NCBI GenBank assembly: GCA_964484515.1
Contig: CAZAGT010000057.1
Coordinates: forward strand, 1 to 19,090
Direction: 5' to 3'
Origin: CAZAGT01 sp964484515
GTDB taxonomy: Bacteria > Desulfobacterota > DSM-4660 > Desulfatiglandales > HGW-15
DNA length: 19,090 bases
Shown one piece after another: positions 13,213-19,090 of the stretch (position 1 is the first letter of the stretch; the number at the start of each line of letters is the position of its first letter). The notes under the pieces are model-generated. The model did not search any database. It saw only the letters and a list, made by a program, of their open reading frames with translations, and was not told the origin of the DNA. Both the position numbers and the translations under genes were made by a program.

Positions 13213-15228
13213 TCATTGCCTGATCAGCTCTCTGAATTCGTCCTCGTTGAGGGTCTTTATGCCCAATCGGGATGCCTCGTCATACTTGGAGCCGGGATCC
13301 TTTCCCACGACGACGAAGTCCGTTTTTCGGCTGACGGAAGAGGCCACCCTCCCACCCCGTTGTTCAATCTGTTTGCGGGCATCAGCCCGTGTCAGGGACT
13401 CCAATGCCCCGGTCAAGACGAATCTTTTTCCCATCAGGGGGGTCGTTTTTCTCTCGACCTTTTCCACCGGGAATCTCACCCTTCCTTTTGCCATCTTTTC
13501 AAGGATCCGGAGATTCTTGGGGTTACGAAAGAAATTGGTTATGCTTTCGGCCACGATCGGGCCGATTTCGTGCACCTGGCCCAACTCGTTGACATCCTGT
13601 CTGCTCAACGTATCGATGGATCCAAAGTGTTTGGCCAACACGCCGGCCAGATGATAACCCACATTCCGGATGCCGAGGGCAAAGATGAGATTGGTCAAGG
13701 CGGGCGTACGGCTCTTGTCGATGGCGTTGAGGAGGTTCTCAGCCAGCTTGTCCCCCATGCGTTCCATCTTCATGAGGTCGTCTTTTTTCAGGAAGTAGAG
13801 GTCGGCCTGGTCCTTAATGATGCCCTTATCGACCATCTGTTCCAGGAGCTTGTATCCCAGGCCGTCCACGTCCATGCCACCCTTGGAGACAAAGTGTGCC
13901 AGATTCTCTTTGATCTGTGCCGGGCATGCAATCCCGGTGCACCGATGAATGGCTTCGCCTTCGGCTCGTTCGACCCTCGAGCCGCAGACCGGGCATTGGG
14001 ACGGCAGTTGGAAAGGCCTCTCACGGCCGGACCTTTTCGACGGGATGACCTTTACGACCTCGGGAATGACATCGCCCGCCCTCTGGACGACAACCGTGTC
14101 GCCAATCCTCACATCCTTCTTCCGGAGTTCATCCTCATTGTGCAGGGTGGCCCGACTCACCTCAACACCGCCGACCCTGACCGGATCCAGGAGGGCAACA
14201 GGTGTCAAGGCGCCGGTTCGGCCCACACTGACGATGATATCCCTTACGCGCGTATGCTCCTGCTGGGGCGGGAATTTCCACGCTACCGCCCACCTCGGAC
14301 TCCGGGAGAGCTCTCCCAGTTGGCGCTGCAATGCGAATTCATTGACCTTCACCACGATGCCGTCGATCTCGTAAGAGAGATCATTCCTGACGTTCAGGAT
14401 TTCTCGATAGTAGGCCTCCACCTCCCGCACATCCTCGCAGAGCTTTGCATGGCGGCTTTTTCTGAAGCCAAGGGTCGCTAACAAAGACATGACCTCCCAG
14501 TGGTCGGTCGGAGATAAACCCTCGATTCGACCGGCTCCGTAAGCGAACATGTTGAGGGGCCTCGTATTCGTGACCTTGGGATCGAGCTGTCTGACGGATC
14601 CCGCGGCGGCGTTACGGGGATTGGCAAACAGCGGTTCACCCCCGTCGGCCCTTTCACGATTCAGTCTTTCAAAGTCCGCCTTGTTCATGATGATCTCTCC
14701 CCGTACCTCGATCAGGTCCGGGATCGGATGCCCTAGAAGACGTAGGGGGATCGACTTGATTGTCCTGAGGTTCTGCGTGACATCTTCGCCCGTGATCCCG
14801 TCACCCCGGGTCGAGCCCAAGACCAGGTTCCCTTTTTCGTAGACGAGCTCAACAGCAAGCCCATCAAACTTGGGCTCTACGGCATATATAATCTTGATAT
14901 CGGGATTCTGGGCGAGCTCGCGGACCCGGCGGTCAAAATCGAGAAACTCCTCTTCAGTATTCGCCTTGTTCAGGCTCAGCATCGGGAGGCTGTGCCTGAC
15001 CGTCCTGAATTCGTCCAACGGGGAGGCACCAACCCGTTGGGTGGGGGACTCCGGCGTGACGAGCGAAGGGTACTTCTGCTCTAACCCGAGCAACTCATCG
15101 AACAGCTTGTCATACTGAGCATCGGAGATCTCCGGGCTGTCCAGGACGTAATACCGATAGTTGTGATGATCGATCTGTTCCCGCAGTCGTTGGATCCTCT
15201 CGATCGTTTTGTCATCAGGAAAATTCAT
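13213..15228 (-). CDS. ligA: NAD-dependent DNA ligase LigA
   Basis: This 671-residue full-length ligase seals nicks in duplex DNA using NAD+. Domains in order are: the NMN-binding Ia region (HHNYRYYVLDSPEISDAQYD, 21-40); the adenylation core with active lysine Lys120 in VEPKFDGLAVEL; GSTRGDGITGEDVTQNLRTI; an OB-fold with SVGRTGALTPVA; a zinc finger CPVC...CTGIACP around 410-435; repeated helix-hairpin-helix motifs; and a C-terminal BRCT domain (LMGKRFVLTGALESLTRADA to the end). Length and motifs match ordinary housekeeping LigA. The ribosome-binding site before the ATG at 15228 is weak. The gene is divergent from the OsmC gene and upstream of polX on the same strand, an arrangement that would place ligation and gap filling together. 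No defects are seen. Confidence 0.98.
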   Translation of the reverse strand: MNFPDDKTIERIQRLREQIDHHNYRYYVLDSPEISDAQYDKLFDELLGLEQKYPSLVTPESPTQRVGASPLDEFRTVRHSLPMLSLNKANTEEEFLDFDRRVRELAQNPDIKIIYAVEPKFDGLAVELVYEKGNLVLGSTRGDGITGEDVTQNLRTIKSIPLRLLGHPIPDLIEVRGEIIMNKADFERLNRERADGGEPLFANPRNAAAGSVRQLDPKVTNTRPLNMFAYGAGRIEGLSPTDHWEVMSLLATLGFRKSRHAKLCEDVREVEAYYREILNVRNDLSYEIDGIVVKVNEFALQRQLGELSRSPRWAVAWKFPPQQEHTRVRDIIVSVGRTGALTPVALLDPVRVGGVEVSRATLHNEDELRKKDVRIGDTVVVQRAGDVIPEVVKVIPSKRSGRERPFQLPSQCPVCGSRVERAEGEAIHRCTGIACPAQIKENLAHFVSKGGMDVDGLGYKLLEQMVDKGIIKDQADLYFLKKDDLMKMERMGDKLAENLLNAIDKSRTPALTNLIFALGIRNVGYHLAGVLAKHFGSIDTLSRQDVNELGQVHEIGPIVAESITNFFRNPKNLRILEKMAKGRVRFPVEKVERKTTPLMGKRFVLTGALESLTRADARKQIEQRGGRVASSVSRKTDFVVVGKDPGSKYDEASRLGIKTLNEDEFRELIRQ

Positions 15229-15333
15229 GGCGAAGTCTCGTTGAGCACGTTGTGGGAATTTTCATCCAGGAGGCCAATATAGTCTCGGGGCTGGGGGCTT
15301 TTCAAGACGATTTTGGCATGGTTGCCTAAAACC

Positions 15334-15383
15334 TTGACCGGCCGGACGGGAAGATTTAGTCTTCGAAGCCATTATCAGATAAT
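15334..15383 (+). promoter_or_regulatory. Possible promoter and operator for the OsmC gene
   Basis: In the 244-bp ligA/osmC divergent gap, TTGACC (15334-15339) precedes TTAGTC (15356-15361) by 16 bases, a weak promoter match. A perfect palindrome ATTATC-A-GATAAT lies just downstream (15371-15383) and could bind a regulator. There is no direct evidence for either role. Confidence 0.3.
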
Positions 15384-15472
15384 AGGATTTCGCGAGAAGC
15401 AGAGATTGTCTTTGCTGCCGGCTTGGACAGTGGCCCTTTTTTCTCAGGCAGGAATCATGGGAGGAGAACATC

Positions 15473-15952
15473 ATGACGGAAAAGCAGGATACAGAGAATC
15501 TGGAAGCGGCGTTGAAGGGTTACAAAGAGGAGATTTTGCCCGTCAACAAGGGGTCGTTGACACTGCAAAGGGATCTCTATTTCATGGGTACAACCCAACG
15601 CGGGTACGAAGTAGAGTTCGATCCGAGATACGAGGAGGGGTGCTCCCCGACCGAAACTCTGCTCCTCAGCCTGGCAGGATGTATTGCGATTGATCTGGTC
15701 AGCATCCTCAGAAAGATGCGTTGCGAGGTCACGAAGTGCGAGATCGATGCTGAGGGCGCCCGCAATTTGGATCCGCCCCAGTACTACAAATCCATGAGCT
15801 TGATGATCCACCTCTCCGGCGAAGGAATCACCCCCAAGAAGACTGATCGAGCGATATCCCTATCGCGAGATAAGTACTGCTCGGTGTATCACTCCCTGCG
15901 AAAGGACATGGAATTAAATATCGCCTATGACATAAACGCGAATGCCGAATAA
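15473..15952 (+). CDS. OsmC/YhfA-family protein
   Basis: This 159-residue cytoplasmic protein belongs to the OsmC fold, whose members use two cysteines to reduce organic hydroperoxides or act as thiol-dependent enzymes. The expected pair is Cys70 in LLSLAGCIAIDLVSIL and Cys136 in SRDKYCSVYHSL. A third, Cys57 in EEGCSPTETLL, sits in the usual GxSPxE segment. A beta-rich N-terminus (GYKEEILPVNKGSLTLQRDL) and a C-terminal strand (MELNIAYDI) complete the domain. The YhfA subgroup is the best match by feel. GGAGGAG eight bases before the ATG gives a clear start. The next gene overlaps its last 11 bases, suggesting translational coupling with the HhH protein. Peroxidase activity is not provable from sequence. 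Confidence 0.88.
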   Translation: MTEKQDTENLEAALKGYKEEILPVNKGSLTLQRDLYFMGTTQRGYEVEFDPRYEEGCSPTETLLLSLAGCIAIDLVSILRKMRCEVTKCEIDAEGARNLDPPQYYKSMSLMIHLSGEGITPKKTDRAISLSRDKYCSVYHSLRKDMELNIAYDINANAE

Positions 15953-16898
15953 CGAAGAAAAGATGCGTCGATTCAGTCCTTCAAATGAAGATATTGCCGA
16001 CGTGCTCGAGCGCGTCGCTGCACTACTTCACGCGCAGGACGCGAACCCGTATCGCGTGAACGCCTATCGACGGGCGGCCCGAGTCGTTGAACGCGCCGAA
16101 GAGCCGATCGCTCAACGAGCTGATCCGGTGGATGGCAAGAAGCTGGAGGATTTGCCCGAGATCGGTCCGAGTATCGCGGGGTCCATCAGGGAGTTTGTTC
16201 ACACCGGACACCTTCGTCTTCTGGAACGTTTGGAAGGGCAGGTCTCGCCGGAGGATCTCTTCACGACGGTGCCGGGCATCGGCGAGGAGCTGGCGCACCG
16301 CATCCATTCAAAACTCGACATTGAAACCCTAGAGGAGCTCGAACTTGCGGCCCACGACGGTCGTCTCGAGAGGGTCCCGGGTGTGGGCGAGCGCCGCGTC
16401 AAGGGAATTCGGGATTCCGTTGCCGCCATCCTATCGCGCTCAAGCAGACGGCGTGCCAGGAGACTTCGTCATCTTGAGACGGGCGGGCCCGCGGCCAAGG
16501 ACGTCGGCCCCGTAGGGCGTCCGTCTGTCGCCGCCATCCTGGCCGTGGATGAGGAATATCGCCAGAAGGCCAAGGCAGGCAAATTGAAGACCATTTCGCC
16601 GCGCCGATTCAATCCGGAGGGCAGGTCTTGGCTTCCGATATCTCACACCGAAAAGGAAGGCTGGCATTTCACAGCCCTCTTCTCAAATACGGCCCGGGCC
16701 CATGATTTAGGTAAGACTCAGGATTGGGTCGTTGTCTATTTTGAGCGGGATGGCCATGAAAACCAATGTACGGTCGTTACCGAGCACCAGGGGCCCTTAA
16801 AGGGCCGCCGAGTCATCCGTGGCCATGAAAAGGAATGCCTTGGATATTACGGAGAACGGGGAAGGGATGACAGACCTGAGGATTGGACAGAAGGGTGA
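15942..16898 (+). CDS. Helix-hairpin-helix protein with PolX-like N-terminus and unknown C-terminal domain
   Basis: This 318-residue protein begins like the lyase/HhH region of family X polymerases: NEDIADVLERVAALLHAQDANPYRVNAYRRAARVVE (15-50). Three HhH hairpins follow: LPEIGPSIAGSI (71-82), VPGIGEELAHRI (110-121) and VPGVGERRVKGI (145-156). An Arg-rich linker (166-176) comes next. From about 195 a separate beta-rich domain follows (KLKTISPRRFNPEGRSWLP, then WVVVYFERDGHENQCTVVTEH, and GRRVIRGHEKECLGYY). There is no nucleotidyl-transferase or PHP domain. The whole suggests a structure-specific DNA-binding factor; a catalytic role for the tail is unknown. ATG 15942 overlaps the OsmC stop; ATG 15963 is an alternative. 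The thioesterase gene downstream overlaps its end by 32 bp. Confidence 0.78.
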   Translation: MPNNEEKMRRFSPSNEDIADVLERVAALLHAQDANPYRVNAYRRAARVVERAEEPIAQRADPVDGKKLEDLPEIGPSIAGSIREFVHTGHLRLLERLEGQVSPEDLFTTVPGIGEELAHRIHSKLDIETLEELELAAHDGRLERVPGVGERRVKGIRDSVAAILSRSSRRRARRLRHLETGGPAAKDVGPVGRPSVAAILAVDEEYRQKAKAGKLKTISPRRFNPEGRSWLPISHTEKEGWHFTALFSNTARAHDLGKTQDWVVVYFERDGHENQCTVVTEHQGPLKGRRVIRGHEKECLGYYGERGRDDRPEDWTEG

Positions 16899-17277
16899 AA
16901 AAGAGATCGTCGTCAAGGCCGAAGACCTGGCCAGTCATACAGGCAATATCGGCGCCGACGTCCTTTCAACGCATCGGATTGTCCTCTTAATGGAGCAGGC
17001 CGCTCGTGCGGCCATTGAAGGTTGTCTGCCGCAAGGAACGATCACGGTCGGCAGAGGGATCCGGATGAGACATGTCGCTGCTACTCCCAAGGGCGCCAAG
17101 GTCCGCGGCGAGGCCGAACTGACCAGGATTGAAGGGCGCCGGCTGTTTTTCGATATTAAAGTACACGATCCGTTTGAAAAGATTGCCGAGGGTCAGAACG
17201 AACGCTTCATTATTGCCTTAGAGAAGTTTCGGGAGAGGGTGGAGGCGAAACATACACTGCAGAAACAGAAGCAGTGA
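16867..17277 (+). CDS. Hot-dog thioesterase, FlK-like
   Basis: This 136-residue hot-dog fold protein matches the FlK (fluoroacetyl-CoA thioesterase) family, which cleaves small acyl-CoA esters. The catalytic trio falls at the family spacing: Thr35 and Glu43 in STHRIVLLMEQAA (eight apart) and His69 in GIRMRHVAATP (26 after the Glu). In FlK the same residues are Thr42, Glu50 and His76. The remaining strands are GAKVRGEAELTRIEGRRLFFDI and a C-terminal NERFIIALEKF. I chose ATG 16867, which sits after GGAGAACGGGGAAGGG, over the longer GTG 16819. It overlaps the HhH gene by 32 bp and is followed 10 bp later by the nuclease gene, so it is inside an operon with them. The acyl substrate is unknown; fluoroacetate specificity should not be assumed. 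Confidence 0.83.
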   Translation: MTDLRIGQKGEKEIVVKAEDLASHTGNIGADVLSTHRIVLLMEQAARAAIEGCLPQGTITVGRGIRMRHVAATPKGAKVRGEAELTRIEGRRLFFDIKVHDPFEKIAEGQNERFIIALEKFRERVEAKHTLQKQKQ

Positions 17278-17287
17278 GGAGTTTCAG

Positions 17288-18472
17288 ATGACGGTATATT
17301 CCTACTCCAGACTGAGCACTTACCTGCAATGCCCACTGCGGTTCAAACTCAAATACATCGAGAAGGCGGAGCCGGAGTTTGAACAGACGGTGGAGGCCTT
17401 TCTTGGGAGCACCGTCCATACGGCGCTGGAGAAGTTGTACCGGGATCTCAAATACCAGAAAATAATGAGCCTGGAGGACGTGCTCACCTTCTACGGCCAG
17501 GAGTGGACGGAGAACTGGAACGAAGATATCAAGATCGTCCGAGCGGAGTACGGGAACGAGAATTACAGGAGAATGGGGGAGAAATACCTGAGCGACTATT
17601 ACCGTCGTTTTGAACCCTTCAATCAAGAGACTCATATTGCCCTAGAGAAGAGAGTATTCATACGCTTCGGCTCGGACAACAGGTACCAACTTCAAGGTTT
17701 TATCGATCGGCTTTCGTGTACGTCGGATGACACCTATGTTATCCACGACTACAAGACGTCAGCCACGCTTCCGAGCCAAATCGAGGCGGATGAAGACAGG
17801 CAATTGGCCCTGTACGCTGTTGCGGTCAAAGAACACTATCGGGATTGCCGCAATCTAAAACTGGTGTGGCATTACTTGGCATTCGATAAGGACGTGATCT
17901 CCGAGCGAACGGACGCTGAGTTGGAGGAACTCGAAGTGGAGATCGGTATGCTCATCGATCAGATCGAAAGCGCCGTCGATTTTCCACCGCAGAGATCGGC
18001 TCTCTGCGACTGGTGCGAGTACCGGCCACGGTGTCCCTATTTCAGCCACCTCTATAAAACCGAGCGACTATCGGCCGAAGAGCGCCCTCTTGAGGAGGGG
18101 CACAGACTTGTGGACCTGTACATGTCGGCCAAACAAAAAGAGGCTCAGATCAAGGATGAGATCGAACGACTTCGCGCGGCCATCTTGGCCTACGGTGAAA
18201 GGGAGGGCATGGAGATCTTGTACGGTAGTGCCCACAAGGCCAGGCTCTGGTCCAGGCGATGTGTCCGCCTTCCAAAGAAGGAAGATCCTCAATCTGCTGA
18301 GCTGACGGACATCCTCAAAGGGCTCGGCAAATTTGAGGAGGTTGAGGCCTTGGACACGTGGGCGCTTGCCAAGATCATCGAAGATGAACGATGGCCCGCT
18401 GGCATCCTCGAACAGCTCAAAGAATTTTGTCGCTGGGAATGGGTGAAGAAGATCTATTTGAGCAAACGATGA
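17288..18472 (+). CDS. PD-(D/E)XK nuclease, RecB/AddB-type with Fe-S cysteines
   Basis: This 394-residue protein looks like a stand-alone RecB-family nuclease. The opening YSRLSTYLQCPLRFKLKYI (6-24) is the usual start of the domain, with Cys15. Motifs follow in order: His44 in GSTVHTALE, Asp140 in LQGFIDRL, DYKTS (154-158, catalytic Asp and Lys), and QLALYA (172-177). A C-terminal cysteine set, CDWCEYRPRC (Cys240, Cys243, Cys249), joins Cys15 to bind a probable 4Fe-4S cluster, as in AddB and Cas4. After residue 265 there is an extra helical region (LSAEERPLEEGHRLVDLYMSA onward, about 130 residues) of unknown role. No cas genes, helicase or CRISPR array lie beside it, so a repair or recombination role is more likely than a CRISPR one. 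GAGGAGTTTCAG precedes the ATG. Confidence 0.88.
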   Translation: MTVYSYSRLSTYLQCPLRFKLKYIEKAEPEFEQTVEAFLGSTVHTALEKLYRDLKYQKIMSLEDVLTFYGQEWTENWNEDIKIVRAEYGNENYRRMGEKYLSDYYRRFEPFNQETHIALEKRVFIRFGSDNRYQLQGFIDRLSCTSDDTYVIHDYKTSATLPSQIEADEDRQLALYAVAVKEHYRDCRNLKLVWHYLAFDKDVISERTDAELEELEVEIGMLIDQIESAVDFPPQRSALCDWCEYRPRCPYFSHLYKTERLSAEERPLEEGHRLVDLYMSAKQKEAQIKDEIERLRAAILAYGEREGMEILYGSAHKARLWSRRCVRLPKKEDPQSAELTDILKGLGKFEEVEALDTWALAKIIEDERWPAGILEQLKEFCRWEWVKKIYLSKR

Positions 18473-18575
18473 GTCCACGGCTTTTGTTTTGCATTCCATA
18501 GCGTGACGTGCTATTGAGTCTCACATCACAGCTTGATCTGTTCTACGGACAGGTCTTGGAGAAAGGAGCCGGCTC

Positions 18576-18866
18576 ATGTTCGATCTTAACAAGGAGGACA
18601 TGCTCAGCAAAGTGCATCAATATAAATTGGATCGTCCCGACGGCTGGTGCTACATTGCCGTTCATGAAATTATAGCCAGTGAGTCCGCCAAGGTTCATTT
18701 CATTGCCGTACCCAATCTTGTTGTACAGCAGACGGAGCAAGCGTATTTTGGTACGGGAAATACGGTTGATGACGCCTTGGCCGACTGTTTGAAAAAGATC
18801 AAGCCGGTGGGCATAAGGACCCTATTCCCCAACATCGATGACGCTTACGCGCAAGACGTTGAGTGA
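18576..18866 (+). CDS. Small protein of unknown function
   Basis: I do not recognise this 96-residue protein. It starts at ATG 18576 behind GGAGAAAGGAG, a strong ribosome-binding site. The chain has an initial amphipathic stretch (NKEDMLSKVHQYKLD), then strand-like segments GWCYIAVHEIIA, KVHFIAVPNLVVQQ and YFGTGNTVDDALADCLKKI, ending PVGIRTLFPNIDDAYAQDVE. There are two cysteines, no signal peptide and no membrane segment. The codon use and the ribosome-binding site make it a credible gene. It follows the nuclease gene by 103 bp on the same strand and may share its transcript. No function can be assigned. Confidence 0.72.
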   Translation: MFDLNKEDMLSKVHQYKLDRPDGWCYIAVHEIIASESAKVHFIAVPNLVVQQTEQAYFGTGNTVDDALADCLKKIKPVGIRTLFPNIDDAYAQDVE

Positions 18867-19019
18867 ATCCCTTCCAAGACGCTGTTTCTCTTATCTGGAG
18901 CCTCCTCTCCTGAGGAGACCGTTGTCATGCCCGACCACAGCCTTATGATGTTGCCCGAGGCATGAAAGACGGGTGTCGAAATCGTACCATTCAGGGAGCT
19001 TTCTTCTTTGTGAGCGCGC
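18867..19019. other. Gene-free 153-bp gap before the window-end gene
   Basis: No open frame of note. It holds a small palindrome TCTCC-TGA-GGAGA (about 18907-18919) without a T-tract and otherwise nothing recognisable. Confidence 0.5.
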
Positions 19020-19090
19020 ATGCGTGGCGACCCCGATAACGTCCTCTCCCGGTTTCATCCCCTCATCGAGCGCTGGTTTCGAGGGCAGGT
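19020..19090 (+). CDS. Start of a possible Lhr-type DEAD/H helicase (cut by window end)
   Basis: The last 71 bases read from ATG 19020 as MRGDPDNVLSRFHPLIERWF, followed by RGQ. The phrase RFHPLIERWF closely matches the opening of Lhr-family large helicases, which begin with a similar FHP...WF segment before a PTxxQ motif. Only this fragment is visible, so the call rests on that short stretch. An in-frame stop (TGA 19011-19013) lies just upstream of the ATG, so the protein cannot begin earlier in this frame. The ribosome-binding site is weak. If right, it adds a helicase next to the nuclease gene. Confidence 0.45.
   Translation, partial: MRGDPDNVLSRFHPLIERWFRGQ

Noticed and set aside
12979..14481. 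Plus-strand open frame of 500 residues across ligA
   Set aside because: It is the reverse complement of ligA and the polX start; those genes show complete family motifs. Long antisense frames are common in GC-rich genes.
17288..18472. Cas4 as the identity of the nuclease, implying a CRISPR system
   Set aside because: No CRISPR repeats or other cas genes are present in the window, and the protein is longer than typical Cas4.
18900..18925. Terminator in the CTCCTCTCCTGAGGAGA stretch
   Set aside because: The stem is short and no T-run follows on either strand.

Overview
The window looks like chromosome from a Gram-negative bacterium with fairly high GC. It encodes an outer-membrane porin, an outer-membrane-type lipoprotein and Sec-exported binding proteins. 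A run of ten Ns (9627-9636) marks a scaffold join, so this is probably a draft or metagenome assembly. The interspersed repeats and the investment in tungstate/molybdate handling suggest an uncultured anaerobe-like lineage (Desulfobacterota, Nitrospirota or NC10-like). That placement is inference; no rRNA or lineage marker is present.

Layout. (1) 1-3200: a small membrane protein, an RNase Z-like metallo-beta-lactamase protein, a repeat-rich gap with two inverted copies of one palindromic element, an enlarged-box Nudix hydrolase and a RimI-like acetyltransferase. (2) 3150-5950: a leftward pair (LEA14-type lipoprotein and a TupC/WtpC-like tungstate/molybdate ABC ATPase) divergent from a MosB-type molybdenum/tungsten storage protein with a structured leader and a strong terminator. 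(3) 6046-7691: a conserved-looking 69-aa protein divergent from a PadR regulator, a mobile-type repeat, and a bacterial protein resembling the kinase half of archaeal TiaS. (4) 8017-11357: an OprP/OprO-type oxyanion porin followed by two paralogous TupA-like tungstate-binding proteins, with no permease gene. (5) 11395-15228: polX and ligA, same strand, leftward. (6) 15473-18866: an OsmC protein, a stand-alone PolX-like helix-hairpin-helix protein, an FlK-like hot-dog thioesterase, a RecB-type PD-(D/E)XK nuclease with a probable Fe-S cluster, and an unrecognised 96-aa protein. The window ends in what looks like the start of an Lhr-type helicase.

The main story is a dispersed tungstate/molybdate capture-and-store set. 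An oxyanion porin may admit the anion, two TupA-like proteins may bind it in the periplasm, an ATPase with a Mop/TOBE-like tail would energise import, and a MosB-type protein would store it in the cytoplasm. A PadR regulator and a TiaS-like kinase-fold protein lie between these parts. The permease (TupB) and the usual MosA partner are absent from the window. A second theme is DNA repair: LigA, PolX, a PolX-N-terminus-like protein, a RecB-like nuclease and a possible Lhr helicase.
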